A stretch of 64,000 nucleotides of DNA, from positions 434,001 to 498,000 of the forward strand of contig NC_007511.1 in assembly GCF_000012945.1 (NCBI RefSeq), in the 5' to 3' direction. Shown here piece after piece: positions 1-8,468 of the stretch. Below the pieces are notes generated by a model. It did not search any database, was not told the DNA's origin, and worked only from the letters and a program-made list of their open reading frames with translations. The first letter of the stretch is position 1, and every line of letters begins with the position of its first letter. Origin of the DNA: Burkholderia lata (GTDB taxonomy: Bacteria; Pseudomonadota; Gammaproteobacteria; Burkholderiales; Burkholderiaceae). The position numbers and the translations under genes are program-made.

Positions 1-300
1 CGCGAGGATGCTCGCATCGGCGAGCGGAATGTGCGCGATCGCATAGAAATAGCAGACGAGATAGAACGCACCGAGCAAGCCGCGCACGACAAGCATGGAC
101 AGGCCGTTGCGGGAGAACGGCACGCTCTCGCGCCGCATCAATAAATACACGAGCGCCGCACCAATGACGCCGCGAAAGAAGCCGATTTCGGCCGGTGGCA
201 GTGTCGCACTGAGTTCCTTGACCAGTGCATTCATGATGCTGAAGGTGAAGGAGGCCAGGACGGCTAGCAGGACTCCGCTTTTCCACAGGTCGTTGACCAT
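1..300 (-). CDS. EamA/DMT-family inner-membrane transporter (N-terminal part, cut by window edge)
   Basis: The visible 100 residues begin MVNDLWKSGVLLAVLASF and contain a run of hydrophobic helices. The stretches SIMNALVKEL and EIGFFRGVIGAALVY are typical of the first EamA repeat of drug/metabolite transporters, in which a Lys/Glu pair and an FFR motif follow helix 1. Members usually have about ten helices in roughly 300 residues, so about two thirds of the gene lies outside the window. The substrate cannot be told. The ATG at 300 has no clear Shine-Dalgarno and lies inside a small upstream reading frame (264-503), so translation may be coupled. A LysR gene faces away from it and may control it. 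Confidence 0.8.
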   Translation of the reverse strand, partial: MVNDLWKSGVLLAVLASFTFSIMNALVKELSATLPPAEIGFFRGVIGAALVYLLMRRESVPFSRNGLSMLVVRGLLGAFYLVCYFYAIAHIPLADASILA

Positions 301-503
301 TGGCGGTAGATCGTTGCCGCCTGTGCCTGTGTGGTTTCTTGAAGGATGGTCGGATGACAATTGCCAGCTCCTTTTTCCCTGATGAAGCGCTGTATGGCGG
401 ATTCGTAATTTGAAAGCAGGGCGCGTGCATGCGGCATCTGCAGGTCGAAGCATTGCCCGAGGCAATGGATGAGTGACAGCTTGCGATGATCCTCAAGCGG
501 CAC
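264..503 (-). CDS. Possible small hypothetical protein or gene remnant upstream of the EamA gene
   Basis: A 79-residue frame with a GTG start overlaps the start of the EamA gene by 37 bases. It holds several Cys and His residues (for example LSLIHCLGQCFDLQ). The frame stays open upstream to about base 599 without an ATG, and that extension also reads like protein (KCFDFSAVPFRRAC), so this may be the tail of a decayed gene rather than a small intact one. I do not recognise the family. Local GC is lower than in the neighbouring genes. Coding status is uncertain. Confidence 0.3.
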   Translation of the reverse strand: MPLEDHRKLSLIHCLGQCFDLQMPHARALLSNYESAIQRFIREKGAGNCHPTILQETTQAQAATIYRQWSTTCGKAESC

Positions 504-629
504 GCGTGGAACCTGCCACAGCCCATCCGCATCAACACAGGCGCGGCGGAACGGAACCGCAGAAAAGTCGAAGCATTTCCGTTTCGTCGATACATACGCT
601 CATGGGACCAGTCCTCGGGGAATCAGCAT

Positions 630-650
630 GGCTTGTCGATTCGACAAGCC
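630..650. promoter_or_regulatory. Perfect 21-bp palindrome, candidate operator
   Basis: Arms GGCTTGTCGA and TCGACAAGCC flank a single central base. The site lies in the gap between the minus-strand EamA gene and the plus-strand LysR gene, about 130 bases before the LysR start. Length and symmetry suit a regulator-binding site. It has no T-tract, so a terminator is less likely. Confidence 0.4.
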
Positions 651-780
651 CTCTCAGTCATGTCGACCTGGTTGGCCGATCTATATCGATAATGGATACT
701 TGACGCGTAGATAATGCGTGATCAGATACGTTGTTCCCAATGCAGTTTTGACTTGCAGGTAGTCGCCATTGATATAGGTA

Positions 781-1683
781 ATGTCGATGAATCCACGCCA
801 ACTCGAAGCTTTCAGGGCGGTCATGACGACCGGTACGACGACCCGCGCATCGGATCTGATGCACACGTCGCAATCGGCGATCAGCCGACTCGTCAGCCAA
901 TTGGAAGCGACGTTGCGCCTCAAGTTGTTCGACAGGGATGGTGCGCGGCTGCGCCCGACGCCGGAGGCCAAGGCGCTGTTGATCGAAGTCGAGCGCATGT
1001 TCGCCGGGATGGATGTGATCCGGGAGCGGGCAACCAGTCTGCGGGAAGGGCGGAGCGGAATCCTGACGATTGCGAGTCTGCCCGCGCTGGGGTACGGGCC
1101 GTTGCCTGCTTTGATCACGCAATTGAGATGCGACTTGCCGGATCTGCTTGTTCGCTATGAAATTCACTCGTCCCAGGAGGTGCGCGAGCGTGTTGCGAGC
1201 GGGCAATGTGACGTAGGGTTTGCCGCCGAACTGATCGATACCCATGGATTGGTCGCCCGATCAATCGCAAGGCGGCGAGCAGTACTTGCGGTGCCAGCGG
1301 ATCATGTCCTTGGGCAACGATCCCGCGTTTCGCTGTTCGATCTGGTGGACTACCCGTTCATTGCGTTGCCGTCGAAAGATACGTCACGCCGTCAACTCGA
1401 CGCGATGCTGGCGAATCGGGGCAAGAAACTCAATGTCGTCATCGAGGCCGCCTACACGCTGACCGTTGCTTCCATGGTGTGTCATGGTGCAGGCATAGGG
1501 CTCGTTGATCCGCTTTCCGTCGAGATGTTCGACTGGCACGGCGTGAGGTTCGTCGAGGTCGACGAACCGATATGGTTCAACACCCTGGCGATTCATAACA
1601 TGTCGACACCTCTTTCGGCGCCTGCCAGCAAACTTTTGGCCTTGGCCGACGCGGCCTGGAATGGCGCCGGACATGCGCGCTGA
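781..1683 (+). CDS. LysR-family transcriptional regulator (NocR/OccR-like)
   Basis: This is a 300-residue protein, the usual LysR length. The N-terminal winged helix-turn-helix (about residues 4-63) includes RQLEAFRAVMTTGTTTRASD and SQSAISRLVSQLE; a periplasmic-binding-protein-like effector domain follows (about 95-295). The HTH wording (AFRAVMTTGTTTRAS) resembles opine/arginine-responsive NocR/OccR regulators, but the effector cannot be read from sequence. The ATG at 781 has no strong Shine-Dalgarno; a second ATG two codons later (MNPRQLEAF) is equally plausible. Its stop abuts the stop of the convergent MocR gene, the two together forming TGATCA. Its likely targets are itself and the divergent EamA side, where a perfect palindrome sits at 630-650. 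Confidence 0.85.
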   Translation: MSMNPRQLEAFRAVMTTGTTTRASDLMHTSQSAISRLVSQLEATLRLKLFDRDGARLRPTPEAKALLIEVERMFAGMDVIRERATSLREGRSGILTIASLPALGYGPLPALITQLRCDLPDLLVRYEIHSSQEVRERVASGQCDVGFAAELIDTHGLVARSIARRRAVLAVPADHVLGQRSRVSLFDLVDYPFIALPSKDTSRRQLDAMLANRGKKLNVVIEAAYTLTVASMVCHGAGIGLVDPLSVEMFDWHGVRFVEVDEPIWFNTLAIHNMSTPLSAPASKLLALADAAWNGAGHAR

Positions 1684-3177
1684 TCAAGACTCCACTGACG
1701 CAACCACATCCGCCAACCGCTGCGCGGCCGCCTCCATCTGCGCGCGGCCGAACCCGCCGAAGCCCAGCACGAGCCCCGGGCGAGCCGTACCCGGCGCGAA
1801 CATCGGCGACACCGCACGCACCGCGACGCCGGCTTGCGCGGCGCGCTCGACCACGTCGAGATCGTCGATCCCTTCCGCGAGCCACAGCACGACGTGCATC
1901 CCCTGATCGCCCGGCTGCACCCATGCGCGTTCGCGCGGCAGCCGTGCGCCGAGCGTGTCGATCAGCAGTGCGCGCTGCTCCGCATACACGCCGCGCACGC
2001 GGCGGATGTGGCGGTCAAGGTGACCTTCCGCGATGAACGCGGCCAGCACGTGCTGGTCGGCGGTCGGCACATGACGATCCATCAGCGCGCGGGCGCCGCA
2101 GAATGCGGGCACGAGATCGTCGGGCGCGATCACGTAGCCGAGCCGCAGCGACGGAAACAGGATCTTGCTGAACGTGCCGAGGTAGATCACGCGGTCGGGG
2201 TCGAGCCCCTGCAGCGACGGGAAGGGATGGCCTTCGTAGCGCAGCTCGCTGTCGTAGTCGTCCTCGACCACCCATGCGCGCTGCGCACGCGCCCACGCGA
2301 GCAGCGCATTGCGCCGCGCCATGCTGAGCGGCATGCCGAGCGGATACTGATGCGACGGCGTGACGAAGGCGACCCGCGCATGGGGCGCGAGACGGATACC
2401 GGCGTCGACGTCGATACCGTCGGCGTCGACCGGCACCCGCACCATCGCGTCGCGCCGCCCGGTGCTGTCGAGCAGCGCGGTGATGCCGCGATAGGCCGGA
2501 TTCTCGACCCACGCCTGATCGCCCGCGCCGAGCAGCACCTGGCTCGCCAGATGCAGCCCCTGCTGCGTGCCGCTCGTGATCACGACCTGGCCGGCATCGC
2601 AGCGCACCGAGCGCGAGCGGCGCACGTAGTCGGCGATCGCTTCGCGCAGCGGCAGCGCGCCTTGCGGATCGGCATAGCCGGACGGCGCACCGGCGCCGCG
2701 CGCGCGCAGGCGGTTGCCGAGCCGGCGCCAGATGTCGTCGGGTGCGGTGAGGCCGATCGGCACCGAGATCGCGAACGGCATGGCCGGTAGCGGGCTGAAT
2801 TCGCGAGCGATCCGCGCGAAGGTGGCGGCCGGCTCGGGCAGGCCGGCGCTCGCCGGGGGGCGGCGCGGCGCGGACGGCTCAGTTTCGGGGCCGGGTGGCG
2901 GCTCCGCAAGCGCGTTCGCGACCCGCGTACCCGCGCCGCCGCGTGATTCGAGAAAGCCTTCGGCGATGAGCTGCGCATACGCATCGACGACGGTGCCGCG
3001 TGCCACTTGCAGCGACGCGGCGAGCAGCCGCGTGGACGGCAGCGTGTCACCGGGCCGGGCGTCGCCGCGCCGCACGGCTTCACGCAGCGCCTGCGCGAGC
3101 TGGCGGCTCAGGTCCCCGGCTGCGCGATCGAGCGCGCCGAGCGACGGGATATCGACGTTCCGGGCCGTTCTTGCCAT
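1684..3177 (-). CDS. MocR/PdxR-type regulator: GntR winged helix fused to class I/II aminotransferase domain
   Basis: The protein has 497 residues. A GntR-type winged helix (about 15-85; GDTLPSTRLLAASLQVARGT) is followed by a fold-type I PLP aminotransferase domain (about 130-490). The PLP-lysine region reads IYLGTFSKILFPSLRLGYV, the usual MocR form. Members sense PLP, a PLP adduct or an amino compound and act as DNA-binding regulators rather than transaminases. I chose the ATG at 3177 (MARTARNVDIPSLGALDR) because the HTH follows at the normal distance; the frame is open further upstream but crosses the divergent promoter. The gene is divergent from a PaiB-like gene, an arrangement common for MocR pairs, so that gene is the likely target. 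Confidence 0.88.
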   Translation of the reverse strand: MARTARNVDIPSLGALDRAAGDLSRQLAQALREAVRRGDARPGDTLPSTRLLAASLQVARGTVVDAYAQLIAEGFLESRGGAGTRVANALAEPPPGPETEPSAPRRPPASAGLPEPAATFARIAREFSPLPAMPFAISVPIGLTAPDDIWRRLGNRLRARGAGAPSGYADPQGALPLREAIADYVRRSRSVRCDAGQVVITSGTQQGLHLASQVLLGAGDQAWVENPAYRGITALLDSTGRRDAMVRVPVDADGIDVDAGIRLAPHARVAFVTPSHQYPLGMPLSMARRNALLAWARAQRAWVVEDDYDSELRYEGHPFPSLQGLDPDRVIYLGTFSKILFPSLRLGYVIAPDDLVPAFCGARALMDRHVPTADQHVLAAFIAEGHLDRHIRRVRGVYAEQRALLIDTLGARLPRERAWVQPGDQGMHVVLWLAEGIDDLDVVERAAQAGVAVRAVSPMFAPGTARPGLVLGFGGFGRAQMEAAAQRLADVVASVES

Positions 3178-3181
3178 GATT

Positions 3182-3232
3182 CTGGTCTGCTGAAAATGTT
3201 TCAAACCGGCTCTACAGCATAAACCAGTTTGG
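3182..3232. promoter_or_regulatory. Candidate MocR operator region between divergent genes
   Basis: The 123-base divergent gap holds a direct repeat AAACCGG (3203-3209) and AAACCAG (3221-3227), 18 bases apart, plus a CTGGT/ACCAG inverted pair further out. MocR-type proteins commonly bind direct repeats near their own divergent promoter. No footprint evidence is available, so this is a proposal only. Confidence 0.35.
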
Positions 3233-3300
3233 CGCCACAATCGGCCCATGACGGGCCAGCGCCTGATCCATTCCAACCCCCGCATGACCGTGGAGCCGAC

Positions 3301-3939
3301 ATGTACGTCCCCGCCGAATTCAACGAACCCAACCCCGACGCGCTGCGCGAGCTGATCGTGCAGCATCCGTTCGGCAGCCTGATCACGCACGGCAAGAGCG
3401 GGCTCGATGCGAACCACATCCCGTTCGAGCTGCTGCCGAGCGACGGCGGGCTCGGCGAACTGCATGCGCACGTGTCACGCGCGAATCCGGTCTGGCAGGA
3501 CGTCGCGAACGGCGACGAGGTGCTCGTGATCTTTCGCGCAGGCGACGCGTACATCTCGCCGACCTGGTATCCGAGCAAGCATGTGGCGCACCGGCAGGTG
3601 CCGACGTGGAACTACGTGGTCGTGCATGCGCACGGCCGCATCACGGTGCGCGACGACGAGAAGTTCGTGCGCGGCGTGGTCGCCCGGCTGACGCGCACGC
3701 ACGAGGCGTCGCAGCCGGTGCCGTGGAAGATGGGCGACGCGCCGCCGGATTACCTCGACGCGATGCTGCAGGCGATCGTCGGGCTGCAGATCGAGATCAC
3801 GCGGCTCGTCGGCAAGCGCAAGCTCGGGCAGAACAAGGACGTGGCCGATATCCGCGGCGCCGGCGACGCGCTGGTCGCGAACGGCAACCTCGCGATCGGG
3901 GAAGCGATGATCGCGGCGGCCGACGCGAAGCGCGGGTGA
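3301..3939 (+). CDS. PaiB-family FMN-binding protein (putative negative transcriptional regulator)
   Basis: The protein has 212 residues, the usual PaiB length. MYVPAEFNEPNPDALRELI opens the split-barrel flavin-binding fold; DANHIPFELLPS, AYISPTWYPSKH and VPTWNYVVVHAHG are family signatures. In Bacillus, PaiB works with the PaiA acetyltransferase in sporulation and protease control; in proteobacteria it usually stands alone, often beside a MocR regulator as here, with unknown substrate. The ATG at 3301 was chosen because MYVP is the conserved start; an earlier in-frame start would run into the promoter region. Confidence 0.85.
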   Translation: MYVPAEFNEPNPDALRELIVQHPFGSLITHGKSGLDANHIPFELLPSDGGLGELHAHVSRANPVWQDVANGDEVLVIFRAGDAYISPTWYPSKHVAHRQVPTWNYVVVHAHGRITVRDDEKFVRGVVARLTRTHEASQPVPWKMGDAPPDYLDAMLQAIVGLQIEITRLVGKRKLGQNKDVADIRGAGDALVANGNLAIGEAMIAAADAKRG

Positions 3940-3959
3940 ACGCACCCGACACGCGGGCA

Positions 3960-3986
3960 TGCGCGGGCAACCGCCACGCCCGCGCA
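3960..3986. terminator. GC-rich hairpin between convergent genes, possible bidirectional terminator
   Basis: A 9-bp perfect stem (TGCGCGGGC with GCCCGCGCA) around a 9-base loop lies in the 55-base gap between the PaiB-like and TlpA-like genes. There is no T-tract on either side, so it may act with Rho or mainly protect mRNA ends. Confidence 0.4.
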
Positions 3987-3994
3987 CCGGCCGG

Positions 3995-4576
3995 TTACTG
4001 CGTGCGCGTCGTGCCCTTCGCGCCTTCGCCGGCCTGCGCGAGCGCGCCGCGAATCGCGGCTTCGGTCTTGTCGTACTCGCCTTCCCCATAGCGCGTGTAG
4101 ACGACTTTCCCGTTCGCGTCGATCAGGTACAGCGCGGGCCAGTACTGGTTGCCGTACGCACGCCACGTGTCGTAGCGGTTGTCCTGCGCGACCGGATACT
4201 TGATGCCGAAGCGCTTGATCGCATCGGCGACGTTGCCCGCGTCGCGCTCGAACGGATACTCGGGCGTATGCACGCCGACCACGACGAGCCCCTGGTCGCG
4301 ATACTTCCGGTCCCATTCCTTCACGTACGGAATCGTATGAATGCAGTTGATGCACGAGTACGTCCAGAAATCGACGAGCACGACCTTGCCGCGCAACTGG
4401 CCGAGTGTCAGCGGCGCGCTGTTGTGCCAGCGGTCGATGCCGGTGAAATCGGGCGCCGCCGTACCGGCCTGCGAGGCCGGCATGCCGGCGTCGTCGCGGG
4501 TGCCCGCGAAGGCGGCGAGCCCGGCCGTGGCGGCAAGGGCGATGACGAGGGCGGCGATCTTGAGTCGGGGCAGCAT
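3995..4576 (-). CDS. TlpA/ResA-like periplasmic thioredoxin-fold protein
   Basis: This is a 193-residue protein with an uncleaved anchor or signal sequence (residues about 5-24, LKIAALVIALAATAGLAAF) and a thioredoxin-like domain (about 41-185). The active site is C75-I-N-C78 in WTYSCINCIHTIPY, with the cis-Pro region at WPALYLID. The WTYSCINC form marks the redoxin family that reduces periplasmic disulfides or acts downstream of DsbD-like proteins; the partner is not visible here. The ATG at 4576 has a good AGGAGAA Shine-Dalgarno. It is divergent from the two-component system and may share its promoter region, but no functional link is evident. Confidence 0.85.
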   Translation of the reverse strand: MLPRLKIAALVIALAATAGLAAFAGTRDDAGMPASQAGTAAPDFTGIDRWHNSAPLTLGQLRGKVVLVDFWTYSCINCIHTIPYVKEWDRKYRDQGLVVVGVHTPEYPFERDAGNVADAIKRFGIKYPVAQDNRYDTWRAYGNQYWPALYLIDANGKVVYTRYGEGEYDKTEAAIRGALAQAGEGAKGTTRTQ

Positions 4577-4803
4577 GGCGTTCTCCTGAGCGGGAGGCCG
4601 CCGCTCGGTGGCGGCGGCCGGACGGGTTTCGACAGGCCCCATTAGGCGGCGCCGACGTATCTGCGATGTGTCCGGCAAGCCACGCGTGTGCAATGTTGTG
4701 TGTCGTCACGGCGGCGCGATACATTGGGATACAAACGCATGCCCGCCGTGCGGTATAAAAGCGGACATCGCCTGCCCGAATACCTCGACACCGACAACGA
4801 CTC

Positions 4804-5544
4804 ATGGACAAGATCGACCACGTGCTGATCGTCGACGACGATCGCGCGATCCGCGAACTGATCGCGGATTATCTGGAGAAGAACGGCATGCGCGTGTCGT
4901 TGGCCGCGAACGGCCGCGAGATGCGCAACGTGCTGGACGACGGCGCGCCCGACCTGATCGTGCTGGACCTGATGATGCCCGGCGAGGACGGCCTCACGCT
5001 GTGCCGCGACCTGCGCGCGGGCAAGTTCCGCACGGTGCCCGTGCTGATGCTGACCGCACGCGGCGAGGAAACCGATCGCATCATCGGCCTCGAGATGGGC
5101 GCCGACGACTACCTGGCCAAGCCGTTCGCAGTGCGCGAGCTGCTCGCGCGGATCCGCTCGGTGCTGCGGCGCGCGCGCATGCTGCCGCCCGGCATGCAGG
5201 TGACGGAAACCGCGGAGCTGCTCGCGTTCGGCGAATGGCGGCTCGACACGACCGGGCGCCACCTGCTCGATGCGGAAGGTACGCTGGTCGCGCTGAGCGG
5301 CGCCGAGTACCGGCTGCTGCGCGTGTTTCTCGACAACCCGCAACGCGTGCTGACGCGCGACCAGTTGCTCAATCTCACGCAGGGGCGGCAGTCCGATCCG
5401 TTCGACCGGTCGATCGACCTGCTCGTGAGCCGGCTGCGCCAGCGCCTGCGCGACGGTGCGCGCGAACCGCGCTACATCAAGACGCTGCGCAACGAGGGCT
5501 ATGTGTTCTCGTCGGCCGTGACCGCCGTCGACGGTACGCTATGA
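4804..5544 (+). CDS. OmpR/PhoB-family response regulator
   Basis: The protein has 246 residues. The receiver domain (about 5-118) has the acidic pair D11/D12, phospho-acceptor D55 (IVLDLMMPGEDG), the switch Thr in MLTARGEE and the Lys in DDYLAKPF. A winged-helix DNA-binding domain follows (about 140-238; GAEYRLLRVFLDNPQRVLTR, then RSIDLLVSRLRQRLRD and IKTLRNEGYVF). It overlaps the following kinase gene by four bases (ATGA), so the two are co-translated. It is closest in style to OmpR of EnvZ/OmpR pairs; the signal is unknown. Confidence 0.93.
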   Translation: MDKIDHVLIVDDDRAIRELIADYLEKNGMRVSLAANGREMRNVLDDGAPDLIVLDLMMPGEDGLTLCRDLRAGKFRTVPVLMLTARGEETDRIIGLEMGADDYLAKPFAVRELLARIRSVLRRARMLPPGMQVTETAELLAFGEWRLDTTGRHLLDAEGTLVALSGAEYRLLRVFLDNPQRVLTRDQLLNLTQGRQSDPFDRSIDLLVSRLRQRLRDGAREPRYIKTLRNEGYVFSSAVTAVDGTL

Positions 5545-6863
5545 GCGCGCGCATGCCGTGGCACTGGCCGCGCTCGCTGTTCGCGCGGCTCGCGCTGATC
5601 CTGTGCGTGGGCCTCGCGCTCGCGCAGACGCTGTCGTTCTGGCTCACCGTGACCGAGCGCGACCAGGCGACCACCAACCTGATGATGGGCTACATTGAGC
5701 GCGAGGTCGCGAGCTCGGTCGCGCTGCTCGATCACCTGCCGCCGGCCGAGCGGGCCGCGTGGCTGCCGCGTCTCGCGCGGCGCAGCTATGCGTTCATCCT
5801 CGGGCCCGGCGAGACCGGCACGCCGCCGGAAGCGCGGCTGTCGGCACGCGTCGAGCGGTCGATTTCCGACGGCATCGGCGGCGACTACCCGCTGACCGCG
5901 AACGCGATCCCCGGCGACCGTGAACATCTGCAGGTGCATCTGCGCCTGACCGACGGGTCGCCGCTGACGATCGACATTCATCCGATGTCGACGGTGCCGC
6001 TGTCCGGCTGGCTGCCGGTCGTGCTCGTGCTGCAGCTTGCGGTGCTGGCCGCGTGCTGCTGGCTCGCGGTGCGGCTCGCGACGCGGCCGCTCAAGCAGCT
6101 CGCGCAGGCCGCCGACGCACTGGGCCCCGACCTGAAGGGCGAGCGGCTGAACGAGGGCGGGCCGTCGGAAGTCGCGCGTGCCGCCCGGGCGTTCAACGCG
6201 ATGCAGGATCGCATCGCACAGTACATGGCCGAGCGGATGCAGATCCTCGCGTCGATCTCGCACGACCTGCAGACGCCGATCACGCGGATGCGCTTGCGCG
6301 CCGACATGATGGAAGACGACGCGCAGGGCGCGAAGCTGCGCCAGGACCTGATCGAGATGGAGCATCTGGTGAAGGAGGGCGTCGCGTACGCGCGCACGCT
6401 GCACGGCACCGAGGAGGGCGCGCGCCGCATCGATCTCGATGCGCTGCTCGACAGCATCGTGTGCGACTACACGGATGCGGGGCAGGACGTCGCGCTGCAC
6501 AGCCGCGCGCCGCTCGCACTCGTCACGCGGCCGAAGGCGCTGCGGCGTATCGTCGGCAACCTCGTCGACAACGCGCTGAAGTTCGCGGGCGCGGCCGAGA
6601 TCGACGTGCAGGCCGCACCGGACGGCGGCGCGGTGATCGCCGTGCGCGACCGCGGGCCCGGCATTCCGGACGATCAGCTCGACGCGGTGTTCGAGCCGTT
6701 CCGGCGCGTGGAGACGTCGCGCAACCGCGAGACGGGCGGCACGGGGCTCGGCCTCGCGATCGCGCGGCAGCTCGCGCTCGCGATGGGCGGCACGCTCACG
6801 CTGAACAACCGGACGGATGGTGGCGGGCTCGAGGCGCGGCTCACGTTGAGGAATGCGGCGTGA
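5541..6863 (+). CDS. EnvZ-like sensor histidine kinase
   Basis: A 440-residue inner-membrane kinase. Transmembrane helix 1 spans about 13-36, a periplasmic sensor loop about 37-156 and helix 2 about 157-180, followed by a HAMP domain (to about 232). The dimerisation domain has H-box SISHDLQTPITRMRLR with H241 as phospho-acceptor. The catalytic domain has N-box GNLVDNALKFAG (N340, N344), the D-x-G-x-G box DRGPGIP (370-376) and the G2 box GGTGLGLAIA. The short periplasmic loop and the adjacent OmpR-type regulator suggest an envelope signal. All catalytic boxes are intact. Confidence 0.93.
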   Translation: MSARMPWHWPRSLFARLALILCVGLALAQTLSFWLTVTERDQATTNLMMGYIEREVASSVALLDHLPPAERAAWLPRLARRSYAFILGPGETGTPPEARLSARVERSISDGIGGDYPLTANAIPGDREHLQVHLRLTDGSPLTIDIHPMSTVPLSGWLPVVLVLQLAVLAACCWLAVRLATRPLKQLAQAADALGPDLKGERLNEGGPSEVARAARAFNAMQDRIAQYMAERMQILASISHDLQTPITRMRLRADMMEDDAQGAKLRQDLIEMEHLVKEGVAYARTLHGTEEGARRIDLDALLDSIVCDYTDAGQDVALHSRAPLALVTRPKALRRIVGNLVDNALKFAGAAEIDVQAAPDGGAVIAVRDRGPGIPDDQLDAVFEPFRRVETSRNRETGGTGLGLAIARQLALAMGGTLTLNNRTDGGGLEARLTLRNAA

Positions 6864-6944
6864 TGCGATGCGGTGCGTGAGCGGCGTGGTGTCAGGTGTG
6901 TGCCGAAACCGAAGCTGACGACGTTGAAGCCGCGGCGCGCGATG

Positions 6945-7556
6945 TCACACGCGCTGCAGATGCGCATCGACGAGCGGTGCGAGCGTCTGCGCATGCACGG
7001 CAGCAAGATCGTGCCGGCCGCCGTGCAGGATATGCAGCCGCGCGTCGGGCAACCGTTCGAGCAGGCGCCGGCCGGCCGCGACGGGGCTGATCGGATCGTC
7101 GTCGCCCCATAGCAGCAGCGTCGGCTGCGCGATGCGGCCGATATCCCGAGACAGGTCGGCATGGAACGTCAGGAACCAGTCGGGAAGCTGCGGGTTGGCT
7201 TCCGCGAAACCGGTGCGCCAGTCCTGCGCGCCGAGCCCAGCCATGTCGAGGCCGCCGGACGTGACCGTCAGCACGAGGTGCGTGATCAGTTCGGGCTTGT
7301 CGAGCGCCGCACGCATCGCGATCACGCCACCCATCGATTGCGCGATCACGGCGGTCGGCCGGTCGATCGTTTCCAGAACATGACCCACGAGGCTGTCGAA
7401 ATCGTCGACGGCCGGATCGCGCGGCGTGTCGCCGAAGCCTGGGTAGCCGACGATCCGGCGCTCGGCCGGATGCGTCAGCAGATTGGCCAGCGGTTGCCAG
7501 AAGGCGGTGCTGCCGGATGCGCCGGGCAGGAAGAGCAGTTGCGACGGAACGGGCAT
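6945..7556 (-). CDS. Alpha/beta-fold hydrolase
   Basis: The protein has 203 residues, short for the family but complete. The nucleophile elbow is AQSMGG with S74; a candidate acid lies in LLWGDDDPISP and the catalytic His in HGGRHD. The oxyanion region is LFLPGASGSTAFW. It has no signal peptide, so it is cytoplasmic. The substrate is unknown. It is the last of four minus-strand genes (LysE exporter, acetyltransferase, phosphoesterase, hydrolase) and lies 62 bases after the phosphoesterase. The ATG at 7556 was chosen because MPVPSQLLFLPG gives a normal first strand. Confidence 0.83.
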   Translation of the reverse strand: MPVPSQLLFLPGASGSTAFWQPLANLLTHPAERRIVGYPGFGDTPRDPAVDDFDSLVGHVLETIDRPTAVIAQSMGGVIAMRAALDKPELITHLVLTVTSGGLDMAGLGAQDWRTGFAEANPQLPDWFLTFHADLSRDIGRIAQPTLLLWGDDDPISPVAAGRRLLERLPDARLHILHGGRHDLAAVHAQTLAPLVDAHLQRV

Positions 7557-7618
7557 GGCGGTGCGGTTTTCCGGTGAATGAAGTGAAGCGGAAGGGGGAG
7601 CGGGGTGAGCCGCACGCG

Positions 7619-8353
7619 TCAGCACCGGCCGGTGCGCAACGCGACGGTCCAGTCGTCGCGCCCGCGCGATGCCGCGGTGGCGGCCGCCGTGTGCCAGTCG
7701 TATTCGACCGCATGGAATTCGACGTTCCAGCCGGCCGCCGTGCGCGACACCATCGCGTAGCGCGCATGCGGCGAGCCCGTCTCGATGCGGTGCGGATGCG
7801 GCAGGTCGTCCGCGTACGCCTGCAGCCCGACGCTGCCCGGGTTGACGATCAGCCGGCCGTCGTCGAGCCTGGCCGTCCGCGGGATATGCGTGTGGCCGCA
7901 CAGGATCAGCGACACCGGTTCGTCGCCCGCGCGCTGCGCGATTTCATCGGGCGTGGCCGCGCGGCAGCCGTCGGGCGTGACCGTTTCGAGGAAATAGACG
8001 AGGTCGCTGTCGGGTGTGCCGTGCACCATCAGCACGTCGTCGCCGAGCGTCATGCGTTCGGGCAGCGCGGCGATCCAGTCGAGATGATCGGCGCGCAGCG
8101 TGTCGTGCGCCCAGCGATCCGACAGCCGCATCGACTCGCGATCGCCGGTGAGCAGTTGCCGTTCGTGATTGCCCTTGATGGTCGGCAGGTCGAGCGCGAT
8201 CAGGCGGTCGGCCGTTTCGGGCGGATGGAGCGCGCCGGACAGGATGTCGCCGAGATTGACGATCACGTCGGCGCCGCGGTGGCGGACGTCGTCGAGCACC
8301 GCGTCGAGTGCGGCGAGGTTGCCGTGGATGTCGGACAGCGCGGCGATTTTCAT
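7619..8353 (-). CDS. Calcineurin-like metallophosphoesterase
   Basis: The protein has 244 residues. All five metal-binding blocks are present: D8-I-H10 in SDIHGN, NLGD36, GNH63E, VH111G and GHTH (H154, H156). This layout matches the YfcE/MJ0936-like branch of small phosphodiesterases and also Ser/Thr-type and Ap4A-type members; the substrate cannot be chosen from sequence. The ATG at 8353 places DIHGN at the usual position; an upstream in-frame start would add a poorly conserved tail. It lies between an acetyltransferase and a hydrolase gene on the same strand. Confidence 0.88.
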   Translation of the reverse strand: MKIAALSDIHGNLAALDAVLDDVRHRGADVIVNLGDILSGALHPPETADRLIALDLPTIKGNHERQLLTGDRESMRLSDRWAHDTLRADHLDWIAALPERMTLGDDVLMVHGTPDSDLVYFLETVTPDGCRAATPDEIAQRAGDEPVSLILCGHTHIPRTARLDDGRLIVNPGSVGLQAYADDLPHPHRIETGSPHARYAMVSRTAAGWNVEFHAVEYDWHTAAATAASRGRDDWTVALRTGRC

Positions 8354-8468
8354 GGCGGAATCGTCGAGGAAGGGAACGGCGATTGTCGCCAATTCGGCGC
8401 AGGCCGTCCAACGGCGTGCGTATGCGAAGAAGCGGTGGGCGGTGGTACGTGAAGCCGCGGGTCGCGCG

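Noticed and set aside
3178..3471. N-terminal extension of the MocR gene to 3471
   Set aside because: It would overlap the divergent PaiB-like gene and its promoter, and the added residues do not resemble the family.
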